Shown: piece after piece, positions 10,717 to 21,956 of the stretch
Position numbering within the stretch: the first letter of the stretch is position 1
Layout: each line of letters starts with the position of its first letter
Assembly: GCF_018687715.1 (NCBI RefSeq)
Contig: NC_056752.1
Coordinates: 12,415,501-12,479,500, forward strand
From: Carya illinoinensis
Lineage: Eukaryota; Streptophyta; Magnoliopsida; Fagales; Juglandaceae
Reading direction: 5' to 3'
DNA length: 64,000 nucleotides
The notes under the pieces: model-generated
The model's input: the letters and a program-made list of their open reading frames with translations, nothing else
Databases searched by the model: none
Told to the model about the DNA's origin: nothing
Program-made: the position numbers and the translations under genes

Positions 10717-12240
10717 GTTAGTGTTGTTTCTATTTGGGTTTTGCTCACTTGTGGTTTTTCATGCTTAATTACTTTGTGGAACTTGATTTTCCTTCCAATC
10801 ACTCGCATCATTATAAGGGGATCATTTCATTTTGCTTCTTGGCTTTGCAAACTGTTCCACTGGCTGTTTTTGTTTCTATTGATAAAAATATCATCTTTAG
10901 AATCAGATTCATTATCATTTGCACTCACTTCATTCCATATATTTTTCCCTTCGAGGGGAGGGGTGCGAGGGTGGGGACTATCTTTTAAATGAATAATCAA
11001 TTAATTCAAAGGAACATGATCGTACTTGGAAATTTCTAAGCTTTTTAAGTTTCCAACTTCATATTCTCAGTTAAAAACTCCCTTACATGAATTTAACAAT
11101 TTTGTCTTCTTTATAGGATATGAAGCTTCACATTTGAGGTATGCCCACTTATAATCAACTTTGTCATCCTCTATTAATTAGCTAACTTCTTAGTTACTAC
11201 CTGTAATTTTTATATGTTGACTGTGGACCTCCTTCTTATCCCTTTTCCGCTTTGTGTTAAAGTAGCTCACTCAAATTGATACAATTTATTTGCTTACTTC
11301 GGCCATTGAGAAAGAATATGTTTATGCAAATGGAGAAAAGCCTGGTTTTCAATTAGGAAAAATATCTTCTTTCTCACATTTAAACATGTTTAAATATGGA
11401 GAAGATAAGGGATGATGTAGAGCAATGCTTTAAATAAAATATTCAGCCAAGGCCTAAGTAGAATTGTGTAGTTTAGTTGAAGATCTCTTAGATCTGGTGA
11501 GTACGAAATTCTAGACACCTTAGCATGACCTGTTATGATCTAAATTCAATTGTGGCTTTCTTGGTTTTCAACTGCGGTTGCAAAGCACCACTGGGTAAAC
11601 GTTTGATTCCCATAAATTCTATGTTGGTTTTTTTAGGCAATTACTTGTTGATTTTGACTTAATAATAACTGTGCTTAGTGTTACAGCTGCTGATATCTCA
11701 AGATTCAATAAAGAAGTTTTTTGTGAAAATGAATTCACGTGCACAAGTTCTCATTAAAAACTTTCTGTGATTGTATCTAAACCCTACCTTCAAATTTTGG
11801 ATATATAACCTCATAACAATCAAATTAATTTTAACAATTGCCCTTTCGGATTGTGTTTCCAGTTTTGTCAATAAACATTTAAAAACAAGTCCAAGTATCA
11901 AGGGAGCAGGTCCTAGGCTACTTGTTTGGTAGATAACCTCTTGTTTCAATTTACTTCTATTGATAGTGTTTCTCATGTATCTGCTATGGTTAATTTTTGT
12001 ACCTCTTGGAGACGGTTTTTGGTAGCATGAGTGGACTGGTCTACAAGCAGAGGGTTTTGGGTAGAATGATTATCTTTGATCACAGGTTACATGCAGAGGT
12101 CTGGTTTCTTTCCTTTCTCTTTCTAAAATTTACTGAATTGGAGGCAATTTTTTGGACTACTTTGCACTATTTAATCATGGGATTTGTTCCTAGATTAGGC
12201 CATGCCCTTCATGCTCAAGTTTGGTATTTTGTATGTGTAG
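10717..12240. other. Intron-like spacer after the ROP exon
   Basis: T-rich intron-like sequence. A 22-nt exon-like piece bounded by TTTATAG and GTATGC lies at about 11118-11139. An AG-bounded open stretch starts near 11689 after GTGTTACAG. Neither is recognisable. Confidence 0.4.
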
Positions 12241-12470
12241 GAGCTAAAGATTAGGCCATGCCCTGTAGTCCTTGCTTCTTTTTATGGTGGTCCTAAAGTT
12301 TGCCCGTACATCAGGTAATCGGGCGGCCTTTATATGTGAGTTTGAAAAGGGGTTCTTAGTAGGTATAAGGTATCGGTGCAGCCATAAGAAATTAAAAAAA
12401 ATCCTTTTGAGATGGATAAGTAAAAAGATTTACCTTTTGTGGCAGATAATTGATGAAAAGTGTGGAAGTG
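12241..12470 (+). pseudogene. DUF829/TMEM53-like exon fragments
   Basis: An exon-like block (12241-12314) lies between a TGTGTAG acceptor and a CAG/GTAATC donor and reads ELKIRPCPVVLASFYGG then PKVCPYI. This matches my memory of the nucleophile-elbow region of plant TMEM53-like DUF829 proteins (alpha/beta-hydrolase fold), where ...RPCPVVFASFSGGPKAC is typical. A second block (about 12441-12470) reads QIIDEKCGS and is followed by GTTAG, fitting the next residues of that family. The spacing suggests an intron between them, but phases do not join cleanly. The Ser of the elbow is replaced by Tyr. The rest of the gene is missing, so it is a fragment. Confidence 0.6.
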
Positions 12471-12783
12471 GTTAGTTTTATTTAGTTAACACTTTTGATT
12501 GCATCATTTATGACTATTTCTTTGGTATTAAGTTCACAGCCTATTATGTTTTTCTTTTTACTATCTACTATATAAGTACCCCATGTAGGACTTCAAGTTA
12601 TTTAGATATGTAAATGCATTACCTATTAAAAAAAAAAGATCTGTAAATGCATTAATGTTTCCATTGTGGGGCATTATGGATATCAAGCTCTAGAGATAAC
12701 TTGCTTGCACAGTTTATCAAACCAGCTGAATTAGTGGAAGTTTAATCCATCCCTCATATATGTTTCCCTATTTTTTTCAACAG

Positions 12784-13013
12784 AAATAATGATGCAGATC
12801 GAAAATGGGATTGGACAGCACTGCCAACACTTGCAGAACTGAATATTTATGAAAATAGTTGCAGTCAAATAGTGGCCATGGGAGTTGATTTTGTCTTTGT
12901 TGTTGTATTTGTCTACACTCAAGTTAGAGTAGTACAATACTTTATTGTTTTAGTTTGGAAACTGAACTGGTGTACTTGCTTTCATTCATGTATGTTGAGT
13001 TATTCAGGTTAAC
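12784..13013 (+). other. Candidate terminal exon, unrecognised
   Basis: A strong acceptor (T-rich tract then CAACAG, ending 12783) opens a frame that stays open to a stop at about 13012. The first part (NNDADRKWDWTALPTLAEL then NIYENS) looks protein-like; the later part is hydrophobic and may be 3' untranslated sequence. I cannot assign a family. Confidence 0.3.
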
Positions 13014-13522
13014 GAGTCTTTATGAAGTAGGAAATTTGTTATGTGCTCCAACCGTTGTATTTTGGACTTTAATGAAATGAGGTGTTGCTTGGACAGTACA
13101 TCCTATTCTTATCATTATATGCAGCTTCTTTTGTGTCCAGTTATGGAGATGTACTTGGTGTTACTTATATAGATTGAGATTCGATTTTGTGTGCAGACAC
13201 TTATTGTGTTGTGGAGATGCTGTAGTGTAGTTTGTGTAGATGATATATAGCTTGGTAGCATCCACCATGTGCAGCTTGTATATATATTGATATCTCTCTT
13301 AAATTCAGACTCTGATGAATATAATTATAAGACTATCAATTTCTACTATTTTGGTTTATGCACAGCTCTACAACTTTTGTGTTTCTATAAGAATGTTAAT
13401 TTCACAACATAATTTCACAAACCAACATTTTCATGCACATGCATACCATGAATACCCCCTTTTGTACATCATAACCACATTACAACCCAGGACAAGCACA
13501 ATAATATTTACTTTTCATTGTG

Positions 13523-13527
<5 letters not shown>
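13014..13527. other. Spacer resembling a 3' UTR
   Basis: T-rich sequence without coding potential; an AATGAAATGA word near 13069 could be part of an old polyadenylation region. Confidence 0.3.

Positions 13528-13590
<63 letters not shown>
13528..13590 (+). repeat. (CT)n microsatellite
   Basis: About 31 uninterrupted CT units. Apparent open frames across it are artefacts of the repeat. Confidence 0.97.
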
Positions 13591-13592
<2 letters not shown>

Positions 13593-14200
13593 AGTTTATC
13601 TTCCTTTTTTTGAACTTCATACCCATGCAGCAATACATCATCCTATGTCTTTCGAACTGCATTCTATCTTCTACGAATGTTATCCTCTATCAAATGAAGT
13701 ATATCCGCCCATATGACAAATGTACATCTTGCTTCTCGTAATTCTCACTCTCATACTCTGCAATCACACCTAGCGTCATAAGTAGTTTATAAATTTAAAA
13801 TATTAATAATGATAATTCAAGAAGAAAATGGGTAAACGAATATTGAAGGAAATATCAGTATTGATTGAGTCATATATGAGTATATCCCATAACACATTTT
13901 ATTAATAATAAGATAATTAACCTTGCTCCTGCTACTCACCCTAGCAGATATTAGCCAATAGAGATGCAATTATACATGACTTTTCTTATATATTTTGCAA
14001 TTTCCAGTTGTTAGTTTTTTTCTTTCTTCACATTGTGAGGTCTTCTGGAAGGTTCACTTACTCCTTTATGAGTGTTATTTCCTCATTCCTCCTTATTTGC
14101 TTTTTGGGAAAAATATTGGAAGTATTGAATGAAAACATTTTCCCCTATATAGTATTCTCGTGCTATGTGGTACTTAGTTTATACAGCATGATCCTTGCAG

Positions 14201-14277
14201 AAGCTACACCAAAGGCCATCATGCGGACAATGAATGTGAAGGGATTGACTTTGTTCCATTTAAAGATTCATCTCCAG
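14201..14277 (+). pseudogene. MYB-CC (GARP/PHR1-like) single exon fragment
   Basis: After the acceptor CCTTGCAG the frame reads ATPKAIMRTMNVKGLTL then FHLKIHLQ, the second half of the GARP DNA-binding domain of MYB-CC factors such as PHR1-like proteins (family form ...GVKGLTLYHLKSHLQK). The block is 77 nt in the expected phase, which I believe is the size of this internal exon in the family. The donor is lost: CAG is followed by CT rather than GT. Neither the preceding exon (WT.ELHERFV part) nor the coiled-coil exons are nearby. It is a lone, decayed exon. Confidence 0.7.
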
Positions 14278-15218
14278 CTCATTTTTATTGATGTATGATG
14301 TTAAATTATAATAACAACACAATCATATATTCTATAAGGATTTGCCTATTTCGGTTCATTCTTCCCAACCCCTACCCCCAAAAAATAGATAATCGACAAT
14401 GTACATGAGTTTTTCCTCCCCAAACTTCCTCATCAGCAAATCAAAGTGATTTTTGTTTTTTTGAATGGAAAATAGTTATATGATTAATTTATCCCAGCGA
14501 CACATTTCAAAGGTACAAACAAACAACAAACATATCTTCTCTCAAAATTAAGAAATATCCTACAAACTAATACTTAGCAGAACAACCAAAACTTACATAA
14601 CGTGAATGATCTTGACACTGGTTTTCAAATTTGGTTGAGACCAGTTGTACACAATCGAACCAGCTAGTCCGCTAAGCCACAGAGAACCTTTTTCAAATAT
14701 AAACAAATGAAAAAATCCAAATAAAAACCCAGAACAATAATAGAATGCAGTTCATGTATTAATCAAAGCAAAAGATACCCTTCTCCTATATGAAACAAAT
14801 TCAACTAATGAAAAAAAAGGAAACAAGTTCAGAGGTTTTGTGTTTCAGGATTGAAGATAAATAAATCTTAACCAAAAACTCACGTGAGAAAACATCCCAA
14901 AAACTAGAGAGTAAATACACGATAACAAGACTGAATCGAGGAAAATGAAGAAGAGAAATATCAAATACCTTTGGGGAGGGAAATATCAACTTAGAAGGTT
15001 AGAATCGTGACTGAGAGATGGAGGGAGATGGATTAGGGCAGAGACGAAGAGGGAGGGGTGCGGGACTGAGATAGAAGGGTTGAGGTTAGGGTAGAGACGA
15101 ATGAAGGGGGAGGGGTGAGGGACTGAGATGGAGAGGGACGGGGAGGGGTGCAGCAGTGAGTAGGCCTGTGTAGAAAAGCTTATAAAGCGATTGACCCGAT
15201 CTAACCCATCCAATAAAG
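14278..15218. other. Spacer with short GA-rich tandem repeat
   Basis: Non-coding. From about 15025 to 15150 a GA-rich unit of roughly 55 bp (GGGAGGGGTG..GGGACTGAGAT) recurs about three times with changes. The minus-strand frame here is low-complexity and not a gene. Confidence 0.5.
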
Positions 15219-15290
15219 TGTAGCGGTAAAGCCACTTTTATGGACTTTTATGGGTCAAAAATGGTGGCTAGTTGAGCTTGCATTCATATT

Positions 15291-15493
15291 TGCTTCCACC
15301 ATCTTCCAGTTGCTTCCGCCATCTTCCAGTTGCTTCCGCCATCTTCCAGTTGCTTCCGCTATCTTCCACCGCCACCTTTATGAGTCAAAAATGGTGGCTA
15401 GTTGACAACCTACATCAAGCTTGCGTTCACATTTGCTTCCGCCATCTTCTAGTTGCTTCCGCCATCTTCCAGTTGCTTCCGCCATCTTCCACC
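15291..15493 (+). repeat. 20-bp minisatellite inside the LTR
   Basis: The unit TGCTTCCGCCATCTTCCAGT occurs about four times at 15291-15370 and three times at 15434-15493. The 60 bases between contain a second copy of the LTR sequence GTCAAAAATGGTGGCTAGTTG, so a larger internal duplication of about 130 bp is present too. Confidence 0.9.
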
Positions 15494-15505
15494 TCCTTTA
15501 ACTCC

Positions 15506-15513
15506 TATAAATA
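15506..15513 (+). promoter_or_regulatory. TATA box of the copia LTR
   Basis: TATAAATA about 310 bp before the LTR end, a usual position for the U3/R promoter of a copia LTR. Confidence 0.55.
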
Positions 15514-15823
15514 CATGTTTTTACTTTAAGAAACCTATCCCATTTTGAAAGAAAAATTTAGAGAAAGAGAGAGAGTTTTAGAGAGAAAAATAGTGAGGTT
15601 TCTCTTATATATTGTCTCTCCTTTTATAAGAAAGAGTGAGTTTTCTCCTTTTATAAGAGAGGGTATTGTCAATTGTGCTCTCCTTATTCAAGAGAGAAAT
15701 TCTTGTAATCCTTTTGCTATAAGTGAAATTCTTCTACAATTGGAGTTCCTTATTATTTCTTTTATTCTTTCTCATTTCTACTTCAGTTGTAATTGTATGC
15801 CCCGTACCACAACCTCCTAACAG

Positions 15824-15835
15824 TGGTATCAGAGC
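15824..15835 (+). promoter_or_regulatory. Primer binding site, initiator tRNA-Met
   Basis: TGGTATCAGAGC, the classic complement to the 3' end of plant initiator tRNA-Met, one base after the LTR end. It primes minus-strand DNA synthesis. Confidence 0.95.
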
Positions 15836-15902
15836 ATCAGGTTTATAGCCGGTTTTCATGCTACAGTTAGATCCAGTTAGTGGAAAGGAGGCATCTTCAA
15901 TA

Positions 15903-18018
15903 ATGGCGACGAAGTACGAAATAGAGAAGTTCAATGGGAGTAATTTCTCATTGTGGAAAATGAGAATAAAAGCAATTTTGAGGAAAGATAATTGCTTGAC
16001 GGCAATTGGAGATAGGCCCGATGAGATCACTGACGACGGCAAGTGGAACGAGATGGATGGCAATGCTATTGCTAATCTGCACCTAGCACTAGCTGATGGA
16101 GTATTGTCAAGTGTGGCGGAGAAAAAGACAGCAAAAGAGATATGGGATACTCTGACAAAATTGTACGAGGCCAAATCACTACACAACAAAATTTTCTTGA
16201 GAAGAAAACTCTACACCCTTCGGATGATGGAGTCAACTATGGTGACAGACCACATCAACACCCTCAACACTTTATTTTCACAGCTCACAGCAATGGGGCA
16301 TAACATAGAGACGGGTGAACGTGCTGAAATTCTACTTCAAAGTCTACCTGATTCGTATGATCAACTCATCATCAACTTAACCAACAACATTGAAGTTCTA
16401 GTCTTCGATGATATTGCAGCTGCGGTTCTTGAAGAAGAAAGTCGGCGCAAAAGCAAAGAAGATAGACCATGAGGTTCACAGCAAGCCGAAGCTTTGGTAA
16501 TGACGAGAGGGAGATCAACGGAACGTGGCCCCAGTGGGAGTCAAAATCAGAGTAGATCAAAATCTAGAAGTAAAAAGAATGTCAAGTGTCATCACTGTGG
16601 CAAGAAAGGGCACTACAAAAGGGAGTGTTGGCATCTCAAGAAGAACGAAGAAGCCAAAGGAAAAGGCCCTGAGTTGTCAAAAGCTCAGGGTTGTGTAGCA
16701 AGCACCTCAGATGATGGTGAAATTTTATACAGTGAGGCAACAACAGTTACTGAAGGTAGAAGAAGATTCGCTGATGTCTGGCTTATTGACTCAGGAGCAA
16801 CATGGCATATGACTCCCCAGAGAGAATGGTTCCATCAATATGAACCTATCTCAGGAGGATCTGTGTTCATGGGAGACGATCATGCCTTGGAGATTGCTGG
16901 TATTGGTACCATCAAATTGAAGATGTGTGACGGTACAGTTCGCACCATTCAGGAGGTACGACATGTGAAAGGCCTGAAGAAAAATCTATTGTCTTTAGGA
17001 CAATTAGATAATAGTGGGTGTAAAACCCATATTCAAGATGGGATCATGAAAATAGTTAAAGGCGCGCTTGTAATGATGAAAGCGGAAAAGATAGCTGCAA
17101 ATTTGTACATGCTTAAAGGAGAAACACAACAAGAAGGAGAAGCATCCATTGCGTTGGCAAGTTCGGTAGAAGAATTAACAATGATGTGGCACCGTAAGCT
17201 TGGCCACATGTCGGAACGAGGTTTGAAGATTCTTGCTGAACAAAAGCTTCTTCCAGGGCTCAAAAAGGTTTCATTACCCTTTTGTGAGCATTGTGTTACT
17301 AGTAAGCAGCACAGATTGAAATTCAGTAGTTCCTCTGCTAGAAGTAAAGCTATCTTAGAACTAATCCATTCTGATGTTTGGCAAGCACCAGTTTTGTCCC
17401 TAGGAGGAGCAAAATACTTTGTGTCATTTATTGACGATTACTCCAGGAGATGTTGGGTGTATCCAATAAAAACTAAAGCAGATGTATTTCCAGTTTTCAA
17501 ATATTCAAAGCGCGGGTTGAGCTTGAATCTGAAAAGAAGATCAAGTGTTTAAGGACAGACAATGGAGGAGAATATACTGGTAGTGAATTTGATAGCTTCG
17601 GTCAACAAGAAGGTATCAAAAGGCAGCTTACGGTGGCATACACTCCACAACAAAATGGAGTAGCAGAGCGGATGAACAGAACCTTGTTAGAACGAACAAG
17701 AACGATGTTGAGAACTGCGGGAATGGCCAAGTCATTTTGGGCAGAAGCAGTCAAGACTGCCTGTTATGTGATCAATCGGTCACCATCAACCGTAATTGAT
17801 CTGAAAACGCCGATGGAGATGTGGACTGATAAGCCAGCTGATTATTCTCACTTACATACATTTGGAAGTCCTATTTATGTTATGTACAACGCCCAAGAAA
17901 CATCAAAGCTAGATCCAAAATCTAGAAAATGTATTTTCTTAGGGTATGCTGATGGAGTCAAGGGGTATCGCCTGTGGGATCCCATTGCCCGCAAGGTGCT
18001 AATCAGCAGGGATGTTGT
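15903..18018 (+). pseudogene. Copia gag-protease-integrase, broken
   Basis: The start at ATG 15903 gives the usual copia Gag opening (MATKYEIEKFNGSNFSLWK). A TGA at 16470 interrupts one frame between Gag and the zinc knuckle; a CGA Arg codon changed by one base is a likely origin. After it come the CCHC knuckle CHHCGKKGHYKREC (about 16590), the protease active site LIDSGATWHM (about 16785), the pre-integrase HRKLGH...CEHC finger, and integrase with Asp in IHSDVW, Asp in RTDNGGEY and Glu in NGVAERMNRTL. A one-base deletion near 17500 (AAAATATTC expected, AAATATTC present) shifts the frame within integrase. The frame ends at VLISRDVV; no RT follows. Confidence 0.93.
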
Positions 18019-18169
18019 ATTGGTAAATCTGTTTAAAGTGGCACCTAGATCTCTGATTCATGCGGATCTCACATCTTTACTTTTTAGATACTAGTAAAGG
18101 ATTGCCTGGTTGCTATAGTATGATTGGTAAATCTGTTTAAAGTGGCACCTGGATCTCTGATTCATGCGG
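18019..18169 (+). repeat. 47-bp direct repeat at the copia breakpoint
   Basis: ATTGGTAAATCTGTTTAAAG and the following bases through TTCATGCGG occur at 18019-18065 and again at 18123-18169, almost identical. The first copy begins where copia similarity ends. Confidence 0.85.
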
Positions 18170-18905
18170 TTCAAACAGTTCATGCGCAGATCAGTTCCAT
18201 ATGCTCTGCCTATCTTGATTAGGGCAGAAAATTGTAGGAAATCAGCAGCAAAATGAGGTCATTGAGTGAACTCTCTCTCGGTCTGCATCTGGGCGTTGTT
18301 TCTGGGTTTCTTGTTATTCTTTTTTATGGATTTAGTTTTTTTGGTTTTATTTCTGGGTTTTGATTTTTACCTTGTGATTTGTGGATTTTGGGTTGATTTA
18401 CTTCTTCCGATTTTATTATTATTTTTTTCACAAACAATATTCTTGTTCTTTCGATTTTTGCGGATGACTGAAAGTTAATCTTCATTCTGGGTGTACTAAT
18501 TATAAAGTTGATCTTCACAATAAAAGAGCCATAGCTTTTTAACTAAAAAGAGGTCCTAGCTAGTTGCTGATGCGCCCTGGAAGAAGAACAAAAATTTTAA
18601 ACATATAAAGACGCACTGAACCTTCAAATCACGATGATGCAACTCAACTCTCATATAGTGATCTCGACTACTCATGTATTTTCGCCTTTTCCATGAAGAG
18701 TATGTCATATTTTCTGCAACATTAATATGTATATACATGCACTGATCGATACAGCACCATTAACATGATGATTCTTCATGGAAAAGTAGTTTGGATCAAG
18801 GGCTGATCCTTCTTAATTTCTGCGTGCCTGGACATGCATTAATTAATTGATCTGTGTTCAGAATGTAATACTTTTTCAAGTTTTTCATACAGGGATGATC
18901 TGCAG
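18170..18905. other. Spacer after the truncated copia element
   Basis: Mostly T-rich non-coding sequence. I see no copia RT, no 3' LTR and no convincing gene. Confidence 0.5.
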
Positions 18906-18992
18906 ATAATGGTATTGCTGAGCTCATTCAGTTTCTGCAATATGTGGACAATTGCATCCTGATGGTCCCTCCAATCAAGAATAAAGTGCTTG
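18906..18992 (+). other. Candidate internal exon, unrecognised
   Basis: An 87-nt block between TCTGCAG and GTGAGT, open in one frame and protein-like (NGIAELIQFLQYVDNCILM then VPPIKNKVL). Both splice sites are strong. No family recognised and no neighbouring exon found. Confidence 0.35.
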
Positions 18993-19171
18993 GTGAGTCA
19001 TCAAAATTGTAGTATACAGGATCGTCAAAGCCTTCAATATTATTTATTGACAGCTCTTGGTTTGAAAATATTATTACTAGAGTTTACTGCATCAAAGGAG
19101 TTTCAAACCATTTAAGTTCTTAATCACCAGTTGGGAATTACTTATTTCAGCTCGTGACCATTTGACTAAAC

Positions 19172-19399
19172 CTAGAAATAAAACCCAAACAAAATTCCTG
19201 TATATTTGACGTTTTGGGACAATGGGATGGATTTGGTGGAGATACAGAGGTCAGAGTTGGGTGGGGATTTGATAGATATGGGGAGGTATGGTAATAATGA
19301 TGGGAAAGAGAATGAAGGGGTTGGGGTTGAAGTGGTGGAGGGGAAGAGAGAGGGTAGGCAGTGGAGATTAGACGCATCCATTTGCGAGCTGTGTGGCAA
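19172..19399 (-). other. Possible first exon with transit-peptide-like N-terminus
   Basis: On the minus strand an open frame rich in Ser, Thr and Pro with almost no acidic residues (MDASNLHCLPSLFPSTTSTP and onward) resembles a chloroplast transit peptide. The antisense frame is also open, and no downstream exon is visible on the minus strand. Weak evidence; it may be a relic. Confidence 0.25.
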
Positions 19400-19529
19400 G
19401 GTTTGCAGTACAGTTGGAGGTAGGGGAGGGGCTGACGCAAAGAGAGAGAAGGGCTTTCAAGCAGGAGATATTGGTTGGAGTAAGAGAGGCTTGTGTCTCT
19501 GATGCTGAAGCTGCAGCCTGCCACCTTTG

Positions 19530-20065
19530 TTGCTAAGGTTCTTCTAGCAAAGCACTTCCACTGTTTGATATAGAGTTGGAAAATTGTTGCAGAAGAGTTA
19601 TAAGTTAACCATTTTCATGTTTATATGTTCAGACTTGGTTTTGTTTGTTCAGTCATTTGGGACCCATTTGTGTTAAATTATGAAGTTTTGTGAGGCTGAG
19701 TCTGTCACTTTTCTGGGTTGATATTATATGTGTACTCCTTTATGCAGCAAAAAGAAAAAAGTAATTTCTGCACAAACCTTTCAAAATGATAAAAAGGGTA
19801 GTAGGTAGTGGTAGTGGGAATTTCTAGTGATTTGAGTAGTAATGTAAGATTCCATTGCCCTTACATTCTATAATCGGCGCTTACATTCTTCTATAAATCC
19901 CATACATTCTAATCATAATCTTACTTAAAAGTTTGCTTGAACGGTGTAAAAGCGCAGTACTCCATACTTCAATTCAAGTATGATATAAAAATGATAAAAA
20001 AAATGTTAAGATGTTTTTCCCGAATAGTACTCTCATGAGAAAGGCACATAGGGACCCCCCGCCCC
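19530..20065. other. Non-coding spacer
   Basis: AT-rich sequence with no supported feature. Confidence 0.5.
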
Positions 20066-20078
20066 GGGGGGGGGGGGG
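20066..20078 (+). repeat. G13 run with adjoining short repeats
   Basis: Thirteen G bases after CCGCCCC, followed by two copies of ACCCGATAATTTTT and more ACCCG words. The ACCCGACCCGAA wording recalls hAT or retroelement subterminal repeats. Confidence 0.7.
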
Positions 20079-21823
20079 ACCCGATAATTTTTACCCGATA
20101 ATTTTTACCCGACCCGAATGGTTCCGGTCAGGTCGGGTTATTTTCCCTGGTCATGATTGTAGGCCGAGTTGGAGCAAAAAAGTGATTGGGTGGGCCAATG
20201 TGCAGGTTTAGGAGTGAACCGGTCATTGCTCTTACTTTTTAGTGAACCTGGTTTGACAGCTAAGGTGTGGGGTGTGCATTGGAGGAACAGGTTGATCCCC
20301 AGCTTTTTTCTTACTTGCTAGGGATTTCCCTCTCCATTCTCTCGAGTTTTCTGCTATCCCAAGCCCACCCGCTGCCGTGCCGTTGCTCACCGAGGGACAC
20401 CGGTGAGTCTCAATCCTCTCTCTCTCTCTCTCCTGCGAAAATCTCCCACTAGAGCTAGTAATACTCTAATCTCATTTAACCCATCGTTTGAAATACCCAA
20501 ATTCCTACCTCACTTGAAAGCCTCCTTCAAAATCTCCAAATATCTTGTGATTTTGTAGCAATAAACTCGTCTATGCTCAGATCTTGGGGTCAATCTTTTG
20601 AATATAAAAGGAGAGGATTTCAAATGAAGGTGGATAGCACAAGGAGACTCGTTGAACGGGATTTTTCATTTCTTTACTCTTGAAACGAGGTCGTGGCCTT
20701 CCATGGATGGGGAGCCACATGTAGGTGGAACCCATGCCGATCTCAATGGAAGGTTTACCCTCTCTTGAAGGTTCGTCTTCCCTTCCTTTACCATGGCTGC
20801 CTATCGTTGTTTTAGGCTTGTCTCATGAGTTCTTTAATTTTTGCATTTTTTCAAATGTTTTTTGTCTTTTCGTTTACAAATGTCTAATATGATCTTAGGG
20901 TTTATTACTTTATACGATGTATTTCCTCTTATCACCCCTGGTCCCCTACCTCTTGCTTCATAGGCAATTGAAGTTTTTCAACCTTCTCATTGTCTCCACG
21001 TCTCTAAAAGAAAGAGAAAATGTTCTCAGAGACGAAAATCTTTCCTTCTTTTATTTTCTTCTTGCTATTAATTGAACCGTTTCATCATTTGGTCAATGTG
21101 GTTTCTATTCATATAAATATTACTATTTGCATGGACCAAGTTTCTACTACATTTATGGACCGAGTTTCTACCAGATTTATGGATTGAGTTTTGTGTTTAT
21201 TTGATTATATATATATATGTATGTATGCATGTATTGCTTATGGGCTCTCTGTTTTATGCACAAGTTGGCTTACACTAAGGTTTTAGTTTGTGTTTGGCTA
21301 TGTTCAAATGAAGCCCAGAAACTTGTTCTTCTTGCTATTCATTGCTCCCTTTGTGTTGCAATTGTGGCCAGTGGCAATTCGTGAACCTTCAATTTATATA
21401 AATATTACTATTGGTCACGTTTCACACTATTTTGTCCAACTTGTTAAGCAATAAATATTCTCAATAGCAATAATTGTGAATGCAGGATCCTTATATTAAA
21501 AAGCTCGTAGGTTATTATAACTGTGACTGTAGTATTCTTTGTGGAAACTGTGACTGCAAGGTATTAGCAGTCTTGTTGTGATTTCCTATTGACCCTTATG
21601 TTGTATTACCAATATCTGCTAATTACGTTTGAAGCTTTTATGCATTTCTATTTTACTCTAGTAAAAGGTGTCAACAAATGTGACCTTGATTGATTCTTAA
21701 TGCTTTCCTATTTGCTCTCGAGTCTCAGCAGCTTTTTGCTTGCAATAACATAAATGGTTGTTTTGATACATTTTTAGTTGAAAGTAATAACATAACAGGT
21801 ATGTACTAATTGATAGTTGAAAC
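20079..21823. other. Non-coding spacer before the hAT element
   Basis: No credible coding frame. CT-rich stretch near 20418-20435. Confidence 0.5.
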
Positions 21824-21956
21824 CAGTGTAGAACCGGTCGGTCGGAGGTAGAATAATGTCAAAACCTTGATCGGCCGTATTGGTCTCCATTTGATGCTGG
21901 ACCGGACGACTGAATCGACTGATTGTATAATTATATATTTTTAATTATACATATAC

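Larger units (their letters stand above)
15219..15822 (+). repeat. 5' LTR of the copia element
   Basis: Begins TGTAGCGG and ends CTAACA just before the primer site. It contains a TATAAATA box at 15506-15513 and 20-bp minisatellite arrays. The start is inferred because no second LTR is present for comparison. Confidence 0.7.
15219..18018 (+). mobile_element. Ty1/copia element, truncated in integrase
   Basis: A 5' LTR (15219-15822) is followed by a canonical initiator-Met primer site and a gag-pol frame with Gag, zinc knuckle, protease and integrase. Sequence resemblance stops after VLISRDVV at about 18018, before reverse transcriptase; RT, RNase H and the 3' LTR are absent. It is a 5' fragment of an element, not a solo LTR. 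Confidence 0.9.

Noticed and set aside
13480..13741. Open frames with Ser-Leu or Arg-Glu repeats across 13528-13590 and likewise at 63754-63806
   Set aside because: They are translations of CT microsatellites and do not resemble proteins.
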